Of a stretch of DNA of 64,000 nt, positions 31,230-43,266 are shown piece after piece. Position numbers and translations under genes: made by a program. A model generated the notes under the pieces. The model was not told the origin of the DNA and did no database searches. It saw only the letters and a program-made list of their open reading frames with translations. The DNA comes from Pomphorhynchus laevis. Its lineage: Eukaryota > Acanthocephala > Palaeacanthocephala > Echinorhynchida > Pomphorhynchidae. The first letter of the stretch is position 1. Every line of letters begins with the position of its first letter. Where the stretch lies: assembly GCA_012934845.2 (NCBI GenBank), contig WNNJ02003619.1, forward strand, positions 1 to 64,000, in the 5' to 3' direction.

Positions 31230-33106
31230 CAACGCTTGTACAATCTCTCCATTCAGTCGGTTTCATTGACTTATGATCCTTCGCCCGAATTGCACCGTTC
31301 CTAAGCGAGTTATCCACTAGCGACTTAAGCACAGTTTTGAATAAAGATACGCCGCAGATCATTAGGACATGAAATCGATTGCTTTTTTGGCATAAAAACA
31401 CGACGGCTGATATCAATGTCAGCAACATCGGACGGGGAGGCTAGTAACATAGTGATGGCGACCTCTTTTCTCTGACTGTCTGTCAAAGCTGACAGACCCG
31501 AGTGGAGAGTGGCGCGTGGTATTTGAAGGTGCCTGAAAGTGGCCCCCAGAAGTTTAGGATATATGAGAAATATAAGGCCCTGCTCCTGAAGTCGCCCTAA
31601 GGCGGGATTGGTTGAGGAGATAGAGTGACTCCATAATTATGTAGGGATATTAACTCCTCCAAAACTTTGTCAAAGCCTACGCTACCGATTTAACCCAATA
31701 CTCTCATCTTCCAGCAGACAAACTTCTCCCTCTTAAATATCTTCCAAAAGGAAGACTGAGAAGGGTTAAGGCAAGAAATGCTCGCCTTATCTCTAATCAA
31801 CAGGAGCCTGTATCTAGTGCTCCAATATTCATTCGAGATGACCTTCTGGCGGAAACAGAGAGATTAGGGAGGTGATGCATTTTAGCTAGTACCTTGAGTT
31901 TTGTTGGAATCGGATTGGATATATGACCTTAATAGGTAGTCGAAAGAAACGCGGTAGCTTGCGATGAGAGGTAGGAATTAAATTCGGTCAAACTCTTATT
32001 ACCAATTCTGGGGAAGAGTTGGATAGCTGCCTGAAAGAAAGCCACTCTGGTGGGGTCAAAGTGAAACCTCCTTCTAAGTAACGTATCTTCTTCCATCCGC
32101 CAACGAATTAGTCATGAGAGATGGTCTGTTTCTGGTGCGACTGCTCAATACAGATGGGTTTCAACAACCACATCTTATGAACCAGTAATATGTCGAGGAG
32201 AGAATTAGTTGTTGAGCAATGAAAGGTGGAGGACGGTGGTTTATGAATAAGGTAGTCGTTCCTGGCTCTGCGGAGTGCTGCATTAATTCAACGACTAGTT
32301 CTGTCTTTGAAGTCACCAAGTAACACGTCATAGCCACTACCCAAAATACGGTCAAGGAGCTCACGGTTCTTGTGAATTTCCCCTGGCCTAATATAGATAT
32401 TGTCTATATTGATACGTTTCCCGCTCTTACAAAGTGATATAGCTAAACAAGACAGGGTTGTACAATAATAGTTTAAAAGGAGGGACGATCTTAAGGAGCA
32501 TTTTACTAGGGTTAAAAGACCTTGAGATAAAGAGGAGTGAGGAGTGGTTATGTACGGAGTAAATTGGGTGTAAATGTGCTAGGGATAAATCGAGTAAAAT
32601 ATCCTGGGGGAGACGGATAGACCGCGTCTTCTGAAGGACTATAACATCTGCATCTCTACCAGATAAAGGTCTAAGGGCGGAAGCATCTCTCGAATCCCAC
32701 TTAAGAATATTCAGTAAAAAAGGCCCTTGATTACTTCCCATTGTGTTACGTCAGCTGGAGTGGGATGCTCCTTATAGCCCAGATCAGAGGTGGGAAGTCT
32801 GCCCTTTCCACAACCGACCAAACTAGAAGAAGTCATTTGCCCACCGGCTTTAATTTCATTTCCCAAAGAAGGCTGTTGCTACTTCCCAGCCATTATCCTT
32901 CTTAGCAAAATTTAAAGAGTCCAGACTCTGTTTAGAAGCATCTCGTCTTTTTGAAGACTGGGCTTTCTTTGAGTACGTCGTAATATTCGTTGTTATAGGA
33001 GAATGTAACTCCTCAAACTTAGCCACAAGGAATTAAGTTAAAGTTCGCAACTCGTTTATATTTGCCTAGCGCCTAGCATCTATAAGCTTAATGATATCTG
33101 AGTTTG

Positions 33107-33673
33107 TCATTGTAATATTGGTAGATCTATTGGCCGAGCAGGCATCAGCGAAGTTGGCCGTCTTGCAGTGAGATCCACAATGCCGTTTCTTGTAATCTTT
33201 AAAGTAGCTACATTTTCTGAACAAGAAGGATATTCACCGCCGCAGTTTAAACAATGGGGAGGCAATACACACTTCCCCGAATAAACATCAGATGATCCAA
33301 AGACCCCACATGTCCGGGTCCGCTCGCAATGAGAAGCCCAATGCCCCCATTGATGACATCTGTTACCATTGGGGTACGTCAGGTGATCGGAGTCTATAAG
33401 TGTGAATAACAAATTGTGCCCCAGAAAGGGGTTACATGTACTGTTTGATAGGCATTCAGCCTGGTCAACCGACGTTGAGCAAAATGCGATTGGTAATGGT
33501 TGGTCGTTTCTGCCCGTGATAAAACGTATATTATGTACTTTATAAGTAGATTCTAGAGCCCTTACATCTTCCTCTGGCATTAAGGGCGAAAAATTGTTTA
33601 TTTTTAAAGAAGCCTGAATAGGCTTGAAAGTTGTCGTTCCGTAATCTGTTAAGTTCTTCTCGAAAAATTCCAA
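33107..33673 (-). pseudogene. I/R1-like LINE ORF1 C-terminal part with zinc knuckles
   Basis: A 188-residue frame. It starts EFFEKNLTDYGTTTF and contains PLPIAFCSTS, then CHQWGHWASHC (CCHC knuckle), CGVFGS... and CLNCGGEYPSC. The cysteine spacing in the second knuckle is altered (C-G-V-F where C-x-x-C is expected). LINE ORF1 proteins of this type bind the element RNA. Confidence 0.7.
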
Positions 33674-33732
33674 ATAGGCTTCCGCGATATCAGAGGTGCA
33701 GAAGGAAATGCGAAACTCAGACTTAAAATATC

Positions 33733-34026
33733 TTATTGAATTGAATAAATTCTATTTTTGTAAGCAACCGTGAACTCTCTCAGGAACTTATAAAAAAGGT
33801 TCTGTCTTTCGAAAGGTTGTAGAAGTTTCACTATAACAAGGTTTACCAATTTTGGCACAGGAGGTAGTTCTCCCTCCGTGCTCGAGACTAAAAACTGAGA
33901 AGAAACACCACTTACCTTTTTATCTGTAGCAGGAATATTTGTTTCCATTGAGCGCTTTGATCCTCCGATAATTGCCACTGACATCGTTGAGTTATTTGAT
34001 CCTCCGATGTTAACAATACCGCACAT
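33733..34026 (-). pseudogene. I/R1-like LINE ORF1 N-terminal part
   Basis: A 97-residue frame with the block PPVPKLVNLVIVKLLQPFER, which recurs as SPMPKLVNLICTNILKPLER at 36650-36720. A stop and a short gap separate it from the zinc-knuckle part. Confidence 0.65.
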
Positions 34027-34099
34027 TTTGAATTTGGGAGAATGCTACAAGCATTGTTGTACAAAAGCATACAACTAAAATCTAAAAAACTTATTGGAG

Positions 34100-36430
34100 A
34101 TTATTTACATACAAAATACACAGCACAAGATACAGCTCATTGATGTGCGAAAAAGTGAGTATCGGTGTTTCAAACAAATTTCAAATTCTAGCAAATATGG
34201 AACAGAATCCAGGTATTTCCAATGGAATTTTGACTGTAACAACACCCAAGGTAAGAGATGAGCTCCCACCGACATTGCCGAGACGTTAACCAAAACGTCC
34301 TGCAACCCGTTTCTGGGTTTTAATTTAAAGTTCATTATTCTTGAAAATGATGATATGACCTTCCCCCACTGCAATCTTTGTCATGGATGGGGGCACTGGG
34401 CCTCAATGTGTAAGTCAGAGAAGATCTGTGGCTACTGTTCCTCTAAAGAATGTATCGACATCGGGGGACAATGTTCATCCACCCCGCGATGTGTTAACTG
34501 CTCTGGTCCACATCCATCCTGGTCCAGGAGATGTGAGGCTTTTAAGGCCTATCGTCTCAAATTCTGTTCTTCACGTACAGTTAAAACTCCTGCTAGCTAT
34601 GCTGAAACCAGCGGTAGGATGTCTGACAAGGACATCATACGTCTGTTCGATGCTCAAAAGCAAGCTATCTTAGGACAAATGCAGCAACTAATCAACAGTC
34701 AGTTCGCACTGCTATATTCCTCTCCAATGATATCTCCAGCAACTATTCCAGAGTCAAAGAAACGAGGGGCTTCGGCCCACACCGTGCTCTATTGAAGTCG
34801 CACTCCGACAAAACTCAAGATATTATCATATTTGCTCCGTCTCCCAAATCTCTCTGCTCCTGCCAGGCAAGTTATCTCGAAAGAATATTGGAGCACTAGG
34901 TATAGGTTCCAACTGGGTAAGGATAGGGCTAGCATCGCTTTCCTTAATCAATCCCAGTCTTCCTTCTGGAAGATATTCAAGAAGAAGTTTGTCTGTTGGA
35001 AGGATATGGCATTGGGTTGGATTGGTTGTATAGATCTTGATATAGTTTTGGAGGAGTCACTATCCCTACATAATTATGGAGCAACTCAATCACCGCAGCT
35101 AATCCCGCCTTAAGGAGACTTCAGGAGTAGAGACTTATCTGTCACAGATATTCTCAACCGTCGGGGGCCTCTTCCGGACACCTCAAAATCTGTCGCTCCA
35201 CTCTCTTCTCGTTTCTGTCAGCTTCGACATCCGAACAAAGAAGGTAGGTGACCGTCACAATGGTATTAGCCACTTCATCCGATGTGGCCGGCATCAACAT
35301 TAGTAGGAGAATTTTTTTACCCAAAACGTATCCGGTCTCTTTCCCAAAAGACCTGCGGTCCATTTTGATTCAAAATTCCCTTGTCTCGATCTACGAAAAA
35401 GCGCTTGCGCGTAGAATCCGCGTTCATCTGAGTGGGCGTAATTTAATCCCACCTTGTTTTCATGGGTTCGTCAAAGGTCGCTCGGTCCATTCAGCGATTG
35501 GTGAAGTGCATAGGTTTTGTTAGGAGAATAGTCATCAACTCGTTGTGGCTCTTTTCCTTGATTTTTCCGCTCCATTTGACCACATCTCTATTCCCTTTGT
35601 AATCTTTTATTTCAGGTCCCTGGGGTTGCCTGTGAGAATTAATAACATGGTAGAGATACTGCTGTACACCAAGCGATTCTTTTATTAAGACGACACTGTT
35701 GCGCGCCAGTTCTACTCTATTACAGGTGTGCATCAAGGCTCCCCGATCTCTTATCTTATATATTGCTGCCTCCATTGAACTCTTTAAAATATTTAAACGC
35801 CAACAACGTCTAGTGGTATACGCTGATGATAGCACAGTCCTGTTTTCTGGACGCAGGTGCAAAGACGTAGTCTCGAACATCAGCCGTTTCTTTATAAGAT
35901 TAAAAAACCAGTTAAATCCGAACCTTATTTTAAACTCCGCCAAATCGCAGGTGGTTGTCTTTCATTGTGCCCTGCAACAAAGCAAAAGCTTCAGAGATTA
36001 GCACTCTCTGCCTTCTCCTCCATTTTGATTAATCAACCCCTCCCTGTCTTCACGAGTTGAGTAAAATACCTGGGGTCTACAATTACGGTAAACTGGTCGT
36101 CGAAAGCCGACTGGATAGACTTAAACGTATCTTGAAGAGAGCTAGGTGAGACCTGAAACGGGCCCAGCATCTGTAATTAATAGGGAAAACTCAGGTTCGC
36201 TTCTTGGGCACCTGGGCTATCTCGGGATTAGTCTTCTTTTTTAGTGGACGTCCCACAGAGCAAAGGCTAAGGTTTCTCAAGCTGCTTATCTCGCGTTTAA
36301 CTAGCATAGTCCGTTTTGATTTGACTCTTCGGGGGTTGAATGACCCCGGGTGGTTCAGTCGAAGGGCGGCCCGTTGGATTGGCTGTGGGGCTCAGATTCC
36401 ACTGGACTTTAGGCCATGATAATAGTAGAC
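34100..36430 (+). mobile_element. I/R1-like LINE, plus-strand copy without endonuclease
   Basis: Begins inside ORF1 (TKTSCNPFLGFNLKF, about 34280), continues through the zinc knuckles to 34795, then passes straight to the linker (FWKIFKKKFVCWKDM, 34970) and RT (FHGFVKGRSVHSAIGEVHRF, 35460; ALFLDFSAPFDHISI, 35550; VVYADDSTVLFSG, 35815; WSSKADWIDLKRIL, 36090). The endonuclease is missing, so this copy has an internal deletion. It lies head to head with the copy ending at 34030. Several frameshifts. Confidence 0.75.
34355..34795 (+). pseudogene. I/R1-like LINE ORF1 C-terminal part with three knuckles
   Basis: Open for 146 residues. CNLCHGWGHWASMC, CGYCSSKECI... and CVNCSGPHPSWSRRC give three zinc-knuckle-like clusters, a pattern of I/R1-group ORF1 proteins, followed by a polar helix with DAQKQAILGQMQQLI. 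Intact cysteines here, unlike the minus-strand copy. Confidence 0.75.
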
Positions 36431-36469
36431 ATCAGTCGAAGAGTCAGGAAGTTGTTATAACTATTTTCT

Positions 36470-37250
36470 TTTCCCTAAGAAAATCTTTATTATTCCATAT
36501 AAAGTAGGATTCAAAATTGTTCGTGCAATGACAAGCAGCATCGGAACATCAAAGGAACTCGCGAAAATGCAAATTTCTAGAAACACAAATGATGAACTCA
36601 AGGTAAGTGCAGTTTTGCATTCCAATTTTGACTCTAGCAACGAAGAAGAGCTCTCCCCTATGCCGAAACTGGTGAACCTTATCTGCACTAATATACTGAA
36701 GCCACTAGAAAGGAATAAATTATTTGACAAGTTTAGAAAATTTTCTATAAAGGAAGAGTAATCTTTAATTCTATAAAATACCTGGAAATAGAGATCAGAA
36801 TATCTTTATGCTCATCTGATTTGGCAAATGAATACTTGGATTTATTCAAAAAGAACGGATTCAGGTTCAGTCTCGTTTAGACCGATACAGGCAACTCTAA
36901 AAATTTCCAACATCCCGACATTTATTTCTGATGAAACATTTTTGCCTTTAAAAGGGACTATAATGTTAAGAACATACGTCTCATCACAGGGTAAAAATGC
37001 CCACCCTATTCCGATGGCATTTTGTAATACGTCGGTAGACGAGGCTTTATGCCTCACCAAATCACTATGTAACTCCTTTATGGAGCATTATTTATCATTT
37101 TTACTAATTGACACTGATTCATTGGCATAGCCCCGTTGCAACATATGCCAGTAATGTGGGCATTCGGAGTCTGCTTGTAGCCTCCCACGTATCTGTGGTG
37201 TATGCGGAATACTGAAGAGCACTCAAGGAGATGCATCAAGGGTCCACAGC
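36470..37250 (+). mobile_element. I/R1-like LINE ORF1 fragment
   Basis: Frames 36528-36761 (SPMPKLVNLICTNILKPLER) and 36828-37130 (SVSFRPIQATLKISNIP, HPIPMAFCNTSVDEALCL, SLCNSFMEHYLSFLLIDTD) match the N-terminal and middle parts of the ORF1 at 34026-33107. A decayed knuckle region follows (CNICQ-CGHSESACS near 37135-37180). No RT follows. Confidence 0.7.
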
Positions 37251-38619
37251 GAAATGAAGTATCTCGATAACATCCTTAGACTGAATCTAAGTTGTGTACC
37301 ACACTATATGTCATATACTTAGACGCTCTGTCCTATACAGAGCGTTTCGTAGAGTTATGTATGTGTTCTATCTTACCTAGCTTACTACATATAGACTTGA
37401 TTGCTATCTATAAGATTGTCAAGTGTTATGACGGATCCCCTAATTAACGTGTAAGTCGTAATAGACACAGTTGTTAACGTGGTCTAAAATTTTTGTCTTA
37501 GAACCCAAGATCATGGAAAATGCGCAAGCGTGCACAGAATGTCGCATCGAGCTCTAAAAGTGTTGGAACATGTTACCTGAAGAGTTAGTATGCACAAATA
37601 CGATCAAGGATTTTCAAAAATCAATTCGCAATTGGATTGATCTTCTTGATAAATGCAGACTACATTCCCAAGAGTAAAACAGTTTTTATTTTACTTTTTT
37701 TGTCATGCACATTTTAATGTAGTTCAGTTATCGATGATCAGGCAAATCAACCTTTGTGCACTCCCGTAATAATATATTAATTTCAATATTAATATCAAAT
37801 GCTTCTTTGTAAACATTTCAATTGAATTCTGTGATTCCAATATGGTTGGAATATCTCATTCATGGACACTGGTTGTCACAGCTGGCTATCGATTGTAACT
37901 AAAAGCCAATGTTTAAGTCTTACTCATTTATGTGCTAAGCTAAACAATTAAAATTCTGAAGGTGTATTTATATGAACCAATAAATATCTTTACACAAGAT
38001 AGGTATAACTTTTAAATGATAATTACATGAAATACGTGATGATTTCAAACGTGATTTGGTGGGTATAAAAGAAAACAAGAAAGTCATTTGAGAGCGGTGG
38101 TAATTTTTGAAAATATTATGTCATCAAAGCATTTGGAAAAATAAAAATGGATCAAAATATGGAAAATTTGTATTTTGGAATACGCAAATGTATGAACTGT
38201 TAATAGACGTGGATTTGGTTATATACATCAGATCAGCTAACTGAGCCTACGTATTTTGTATATTAGATTGGTAATCCAGCATTTATTATTTATTGATATT
38301 TAAATTTGAAATTTTGTGTTATCCATTTACTTTTCAAAGTTCACTTTTAAAAGCGAATTGTAAATGATAAATACGTTTTGTTAAATTTAGCTTAATGCAA
38401 TAGCTTCCTTCACTCAATTTATTAGTGAAAGTTTTGCCGTTTAATAAAAGTTGGTTATACAAAGGTCATAAACATATTTTAAAAATCGTTAAAGTTGATC
38501 TATGAACAGTTTAAAACATATAATATCAAACATAAAATCTGTCTGTGACTGAAACAACGTGTAATAATGGCGACCCCGAAAATCCTTATGATAATGTACA
38601 GAAAAATAAAATTACAATT
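37251..38619. other. Intergenic DNA; one perfect hairpin, Naiad tail end
   Basis: ACGCTCTGT (37323-37331) and ACAGAGCGT (37337-37345) form a perfect 9-bp hairpin with a five-base loop. At 38229-38256 atcagctaactgagcctacgt is the Naiad tail end in reverse orientation. The rest is AT-rich DNA downstream of the cyclin H gene, with no coding signal. Confidence 0.5.
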
Positions 38620-39570
38620 CTATTTGGAGAAACTTTCATCTAGGTCCAATGTTTGAAGAACTCCCACAGCTTCTGTAATCTGATCTAATTCGAATCGGCT
38701 AGCAGGTATATACTGCTTTATTTTCTGCAAGCGTTCTTTTATGCCATTATCCATCAAATTTATTTTTGAATAGAACTCGTCAAAACGTTTCATAGCGTTT
38801 GAGATTTTTCGCAACATTGATCGGAGCTTTCTCCCTTGCTCGACCGAGTTTGCACTTGATGATAGCAGCAAATTCATTATATACTCATCGAAATTAAATC
38901 CCGGCTGGTCTTTACATGCCGCATATATAATAGACGTAAGTGCAATAGCACTTGGTGTAAATGTGAGCAGACAGTCAGCCAAAATTGCCTTAGTTGTAAT
39001 TTCTTCTGCGAACGGTCGGATTTTTTCCAGAAATACGTGGTCAACATCAATCCATCGACAACGCATATCGATAAAGAAACCTCGCAGTGCTCGAAGCGGG
39101 CAATGAATCATAATTTGGTAATCCAATTTTTCGACAATTACCAACTCATAGTAGGTAATGCATCGTGATATAAGTTGTGCACTGTATTGCTTGTCCATAT
39201 AGCATTGAAGAAAAACCTTTGCAAATTTAGCAAAGTTAGAAATACCCGGATTGACTTCGTCAACCTTTACTGCCAAATAAACACACGATAGCAAAATCAA
39301 TAGCGGATGATAATCCATTAGAGAGGACCGTAGATAAAATCGTTTATGAAAACATAATGCAATGTGCATTGTCTGTCTACTGATTTTAAGTTGTTCGTCA
39401 GTGTACTTCATAAATCGTATAAGCTCATTTTCAAGAATAGCTCGAAACTGTTCAAGTTCCTCGAACGATATAACGTGACAATCATTTAAAGCTTTGCGGG
39501 TATTGGTAACTGCATCTAGATCGGGAAACGACCAGTGCAATAATTGACTTGAATTTATAAAATCGGTCAT
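38620..39570 (-). CDS. CCNH: Cyclin H, CDK-activating kinase/TFIIH subunit
   Basis: An intact single-exon frame of 316 residues (human cyclin H: 323). Recognisable by the N-terminal SSQLLHWSF and the cyclin box: KRFYLRSSLMDYHPLLILLSC, then YLAVKVDEVNPG (from about residue 74), and in the second fold LTFTPSAIALTSIIYAA, all close to the family wording. Cyclin H binds CDK7 with MAT1 to form CAK, which activates cell-cycle CDKs and, within TFIIH, phosphorylates the RNA polymerase II tail. The C-terminus ends DLDESFSK and is less charged than in vertebrates. The ATG is three bases after the AG of a strong acceptor (ttctaatttcttag), with no upstream coding exon. Confidence 0.93.
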   Translation of the reverse strand: MTDFINSSQLLHWSFPDLDAVTNTRKALNDCHVISFEELEQFRAILENELIRFMKYTDEQLKISRQTMHIALCFHKRFYLRSSLMDYHPLLILLSCVYLAVKVDEVNPGISNFAKFAKVFLQCYMDKQYSAQLISRCITYYELVIVEKLDYQIMIHCPLRALRGFFIDMRCRWIDVDHVFLEKIRPFAEEITTKAILADCLLTFTPSAIALTSIIYAACKDQPGFNFDEYIMNLLLSSSANSVEQGRKLRSMLRKISNAMKRFDEFYSKINLMDNGIKERLQKIKQYIPASRFELDQITEAVGVLQTLDLDESFSK

Positions 39571-39595
39571 TATCTAAGAAATTAGAAACTAAAAT
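39571..39595 (-). promoter_or_regulatory. Splice acceptor just before the cyclin H start codon
   Basis: Minus strand: agtttctaatttcttag, ATA, then ATG. The AG is at 39575-39574. The 5'UTR left after splicing would be three bases. Confidence 0.6.
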
Positions 39596-40210
39596 GTTCA
39601 AGATATTTATCTTAAAATATTAGCTTAATGATTATTTAAAAATCTTTAACATTTATTTCATTTTTTGGTAGAAAATAATAACATACATTAATTAAAATCA
39701 CAGCGTAAGTAACGCAGTTTGTAAGCCTATTGAAATAATAATAAGTTTGAATTTTATGCTAATTAATTAACCCATATTTAAATATTTACTTAAATATTTA
39801 TTTATTAAATATTTTGTATTTAGTGAATACAAAATATAAAATATTTGACACTCATTGCATTTTTGGTTAAAAATAACAGCGAAATTATAATTTTTATGAA
39901 ATTATTATAATTTCATATTATTGTGACATTTTAAAATAGTAATTTGAATTAGTATTCAAATTACCTATTCATTGACATCACACCGATAAGACAATAATAT
40001 TTTGCAAATTTACTATCAAACTAGACGATGTCAACGCAGAAAGTGGCTACATTGGAAGAGGTGCTTTGAAAGTATAATCAATGTGTACCTAGACGTGAAG
40101 ATCCCTTAAAAGCTTAGCAGCCTCGTCAACTGAATCTTATAAGTTCACTTGATTTTGGTAAGATCATGTAACACGTTCTCAATGAAAGTGGATACTTCGC
40201 AAAACACGTT
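39596..40210. other. AT-rich intergenic DNA
   Basis: DNA upstream of cyclin H with short AT palindromes (aaatattttgtatttagtgaatacaaaatat near 39808). No other feature. Confidence 0.5.
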
Positions 40211-40214
40211 TGTT

Positions 40215-41830
40215 AAAGCGATGAGACGAAAAGTTACGATAAGAAGGCGGAGTTGTATGCGGATGTGGATGGTAGGCCAGGAGAGTTAGGCAAAATATGT
40301 GGATGTGTGGTCAAAGCGACGAAGACGTATGAGCACTCTAACGGCGGAGTTGATGATGCGTTGTAGGGATAGAATGATGGATTTTGGAGAATTGACGAAA
40401 AGGCTGATGCAGTGATCAATTTTAGGGAAAAGAAGCGATGAAAGGAGATACATACAGGAACGGAAGTCGATAAGGGGGGGGCGAATACGGCGGATGTCAC
40501 GGAGAATTAAGTTAGATGAGCGGACCTTGTCACGGACGAAGGGTTTAAGGGAAATGTAATTTCAAGAAAGTGAGATTGTGGACTACGGGGATGATTGATG
40601 TGCCAAAGATACAAGGGAAAAGATATGTTAGGTTGAGGGGGATGAGCCACATTATTTTAGACTTTTCTTGGTTTAGAACGAGACGAAGATGAGAGAGACG
40701 TTTGTAGATAGAATAAAGACAGTTAGAGGCAGAAATTACGATATCGTGTATGCGATGGGCGGGTGCATGATCATATATGAGAATGTCATCGGCGTATTGC
40801 ATGACGTTAAATGAGTAATGTTTGATAAACGGAGAGAGATCACCAAGTAGAAGAGAGAAAAGTAGTAGTCCTAGGACTGAACCTTGTGGGACCCCGCAGA
40901 AAATAGGGATATGAGAAGAGCATGATGAATTTGAGCGGACTCGAAAAGAACGGTCAGATAGATATGTAACAAATCATGCTACAGAGGAGGAAAAAAGCCG
41001 TAATAATAACGAACGCTAGAAAGGAGGATGGAGTGGTCGACGATGCCGAAGGCAGATAAGAGGTCGAAAGACCTGAGAACACTATATAGAGCCTTGTCAT
41101 GAGAAATGAGAAGGTCGCTGTAAACTTTCATGCAGGCGATTTCTGTGGAGTGATTAGAGCGGAAAGCGGATTGGAAAGGAGTGTACAGATTAAATGAAGG
41201 GAAATAAACGTTGATCTGTATTAAGATAAGGCGCTCTAAGAGCTTGGAAAGAGTAGGGAGGAGTAAAATGGGGGCGATATCTAGAAGGAAGTGAGGGGTC
41301 GAGCGATCGAGTTTAAGGAGGGGCCGAGCAGTGGCGGATTTCCAGTGTGATGGAAAGGTACGACTGAGGATGGATGAGTTAAACAAGGTGGTGAGGAAAG
41401 GGGATATCGATGAGCCTATGGATTTACGTATGGGGATAGGCAGGGGATCGGCAGGTGAGGTTTTGTTGGGCAATGACATGAGAACAGATGAAACTTCGGC
41501 ATGTGAGAAGGGGAGAATATGAAAGTGTTCCGGGAGGATGAGGCGAGGCGAGTAGCTGTGAGATGGAATGGAGATGAGGTTGTGAGAGAGCAGTGTGGAT
41601 ACTTTGGTCTGAAGAAATGATTAATAATCATGGGGATTGATGTTGCAAAACGAAGATAATTGAGAAAGGATTGAGCTAAAATTATGTCAGAGACTTGGAT
41701 TTTAATGAAGTGTTGATTTTATGATGCCAGAAGGAGTTGCATTTGGTACGTAGTAGGTGGAGGTGAGACCGGCGAATAGCAAGATAGGAATCACGGAGAG
41801 ACGGAAAGTATGTTAATTCCCTTCAAATTA
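40215..41830 (-). mobile_element. CR1-like LINE, internal fragment of the minus-strand subfamily
   Basis: Corresponds to about 57715-59300 of the longer minus-strand copy. Reading downward: SLPNKTSPADPLPIP and SIGSSISPFLTTLFNSS (41479 on), SKLLERLILIQINVY, DLLSAFGIVDHSILL (motif A with altered residues), then MQYADDILIYDHAP (40802) and a C-terminal stretch. It lacks the 5' part and the last 300 bases, including the end hairpin. Frameshifts. G/A-rich on the plus strand because the coding strand is C/T-rich. Confidence 0.8.
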
Positions 41831-42996
41831 AAAGTCAGTCATTATCATTCAATAAAATTCTTTGTGCAAAATTCTTTATTCAAAAGCATGCGTTTTTGAA
41901 TAGAACATTTGGCAGATTAGGACCCGGGATTACAGTTTCAGCAGTAATACCAATGTAGAAAATTTTGATCGAATTTGCTGAATTGTTTAAAAATCTCGAT
42001 ACTAAAATCAAATCAAGGCGATATTTATCATTTGACCGAGACTTTATTCGCAGGTAATTCAGTAGGTTACTCCTCGAAAGGGTAATAGAGCGTATCATTT
42101 CTGCATGCAGAGCACACGTCTTAGTTGTGAAAGCAAAATAAGGTGACTAATGTGGTTGTCGATTATTCATAGACTATTAATCGCTATATCCAAGATACAC
42201 ATTTTAATGTGTATAGGAGAATTAAATAGATTGTTTCTATTCAGTTCGTAATCCTCATGCGTTTAATTTGCAATTTGTTAATAGTTGTGATGTTAATGTT
42301 TTCATTAACTTATAAAGTGTTTATAAAATATTTTTTTAGCATTTCTAAAAATTATTGCTTGCCCTTTTATAACTTTTAATAATTCACTATCTTCTTTTAA
42401 GGAGTATTAATCAGGATATCGTTTATTTTAAATACAAATATTTTTTAAAAACATTCAATTGAGTATCAACATTTGTCTTAATATTTTTAAGATACCAAAT
42501 TAATTAACGCTAATAATCTAGAAAACAATTTTAATGTGTTTTTGTATTTTAAATATATTTTAATTTGATATATATAGAATATAATCAATATTTAAAATAT
42601 CGATTTGAACTTCAACGAATTTGTTAGACAAAATTTTTTCTAATATACCAATTAACGCTAATAGTTTAGAAACTAATATAAAAGTTCTAATTGTTCAATC
42701 TGATTACAATTTTCCTTACGAAGCCGAAAGAAGAAACGTTGAAATAAAGAAATATTTGTCTGCCGTTTTCTGTTTTACGATCAAAATATATGAACGCATT
42801 ATATGAACACATTATAAATGTATATTTACATGTATTTTATACATATATTTACATTAAACTATATGAACGCATTATTTATATATATAATTTGAATTTGTTG
42901 AATTAGATTTCTGATCCTAATACACTTAAATATTATAAGTATTTAAGGCAAATGTGATGATAAGTTATTTACATGATAATGAAAAAAAATCTCAAT
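41831..42996. other. AT-rich DNA between a LINE fragment and LSM5
   Basis: Mostly low-complexity. Two related stretches (ttaattaacgctaataatctagaaaac near 42500; caattaacgctaatagtttagaaac near 42650) suggest a local duplication. A 61-codon frame at 42621-42806 shows no recognisable motif. Confidence 0.45.
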
Positions 42997-43266
42997 TTAT
43001 TCGGGTACATCGCCTCCAGGTACTAGCATGGTAATATTGTTTCCGTTTAGAAGTATTTGATCAAGGCGATTGATGCAACGGCCATCATGTGTTGTCTCAT
43101 ACTCGGTGACATCTTCTAAAACCATATTTACATAATCATCAAATCCAAGCAAGGTTCCAACTAATTCTTTATCATTCCTCATAATTACATGGATTCTGGA
43201 ACCAATACATTTGTCAACAAGCTCAAGTGGCAATAAAGCACTGCCTTGGGCCGTTTTTTCCGTCAT
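42997..43266 (-). CDS. LSM5: U6 snRNA-associated Sm-like protein LSm5
   Basis: An intact single-exon frame of 89 residues, normal length. [19 protein letters not shown] near the start, Sm1 at about residues 35-55 ([20 protein letters not shown]) and Sm2 near the end ([14 protein letters not shown]) are almost word for word those of animal LSm5. LSm5 is shared by the nuclear Lsm2-8 ring on U6 snRNA and the cytoplasmic Lsm1-7 ring that promotes decapping. The ATG lies 11 bases after the AG of an acceptor (atattttgtag), with no upstream coding exon. Confidence 0.96.
   Translation of the reverse strand: MTEKTAQGSALLPLELVDKCIGSRIHVIMRNDKELVGTLLGFDDYVNMVLEDVTEYETTHDGRCINRLDQILLNGNNITMLVPGGDVPE

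Larger units (their letters stand above)
31230..34030 (-). mobile_element. I/R1-like LINE, 3'-truncated minus-strand copy
   Basis: Reading from 34030 downward: ORF1 with zinc knuckles (34026-33107), an endonuclease (LNILKWD...DADVIVLQKTRS, 32720-32600; VLLGDFKDRTS near 32310), a linker (KFVCWK, LEELISLHNYG, 31760-31640) and the start of the RT (31430-31230). The same linker and RT start occur in the plus-strand copy at 34970-35400. It stops inside the RT. Several frameshifts. Less AT-rich than its surroundings. Confidence 0.75.

Noticed and set aside
42621-42806. Small host gene upstream of LSM5
   Set aside because: 61 codons, no motif, and part of it looks duplicated at about 42490-42530 without keeping a frame.
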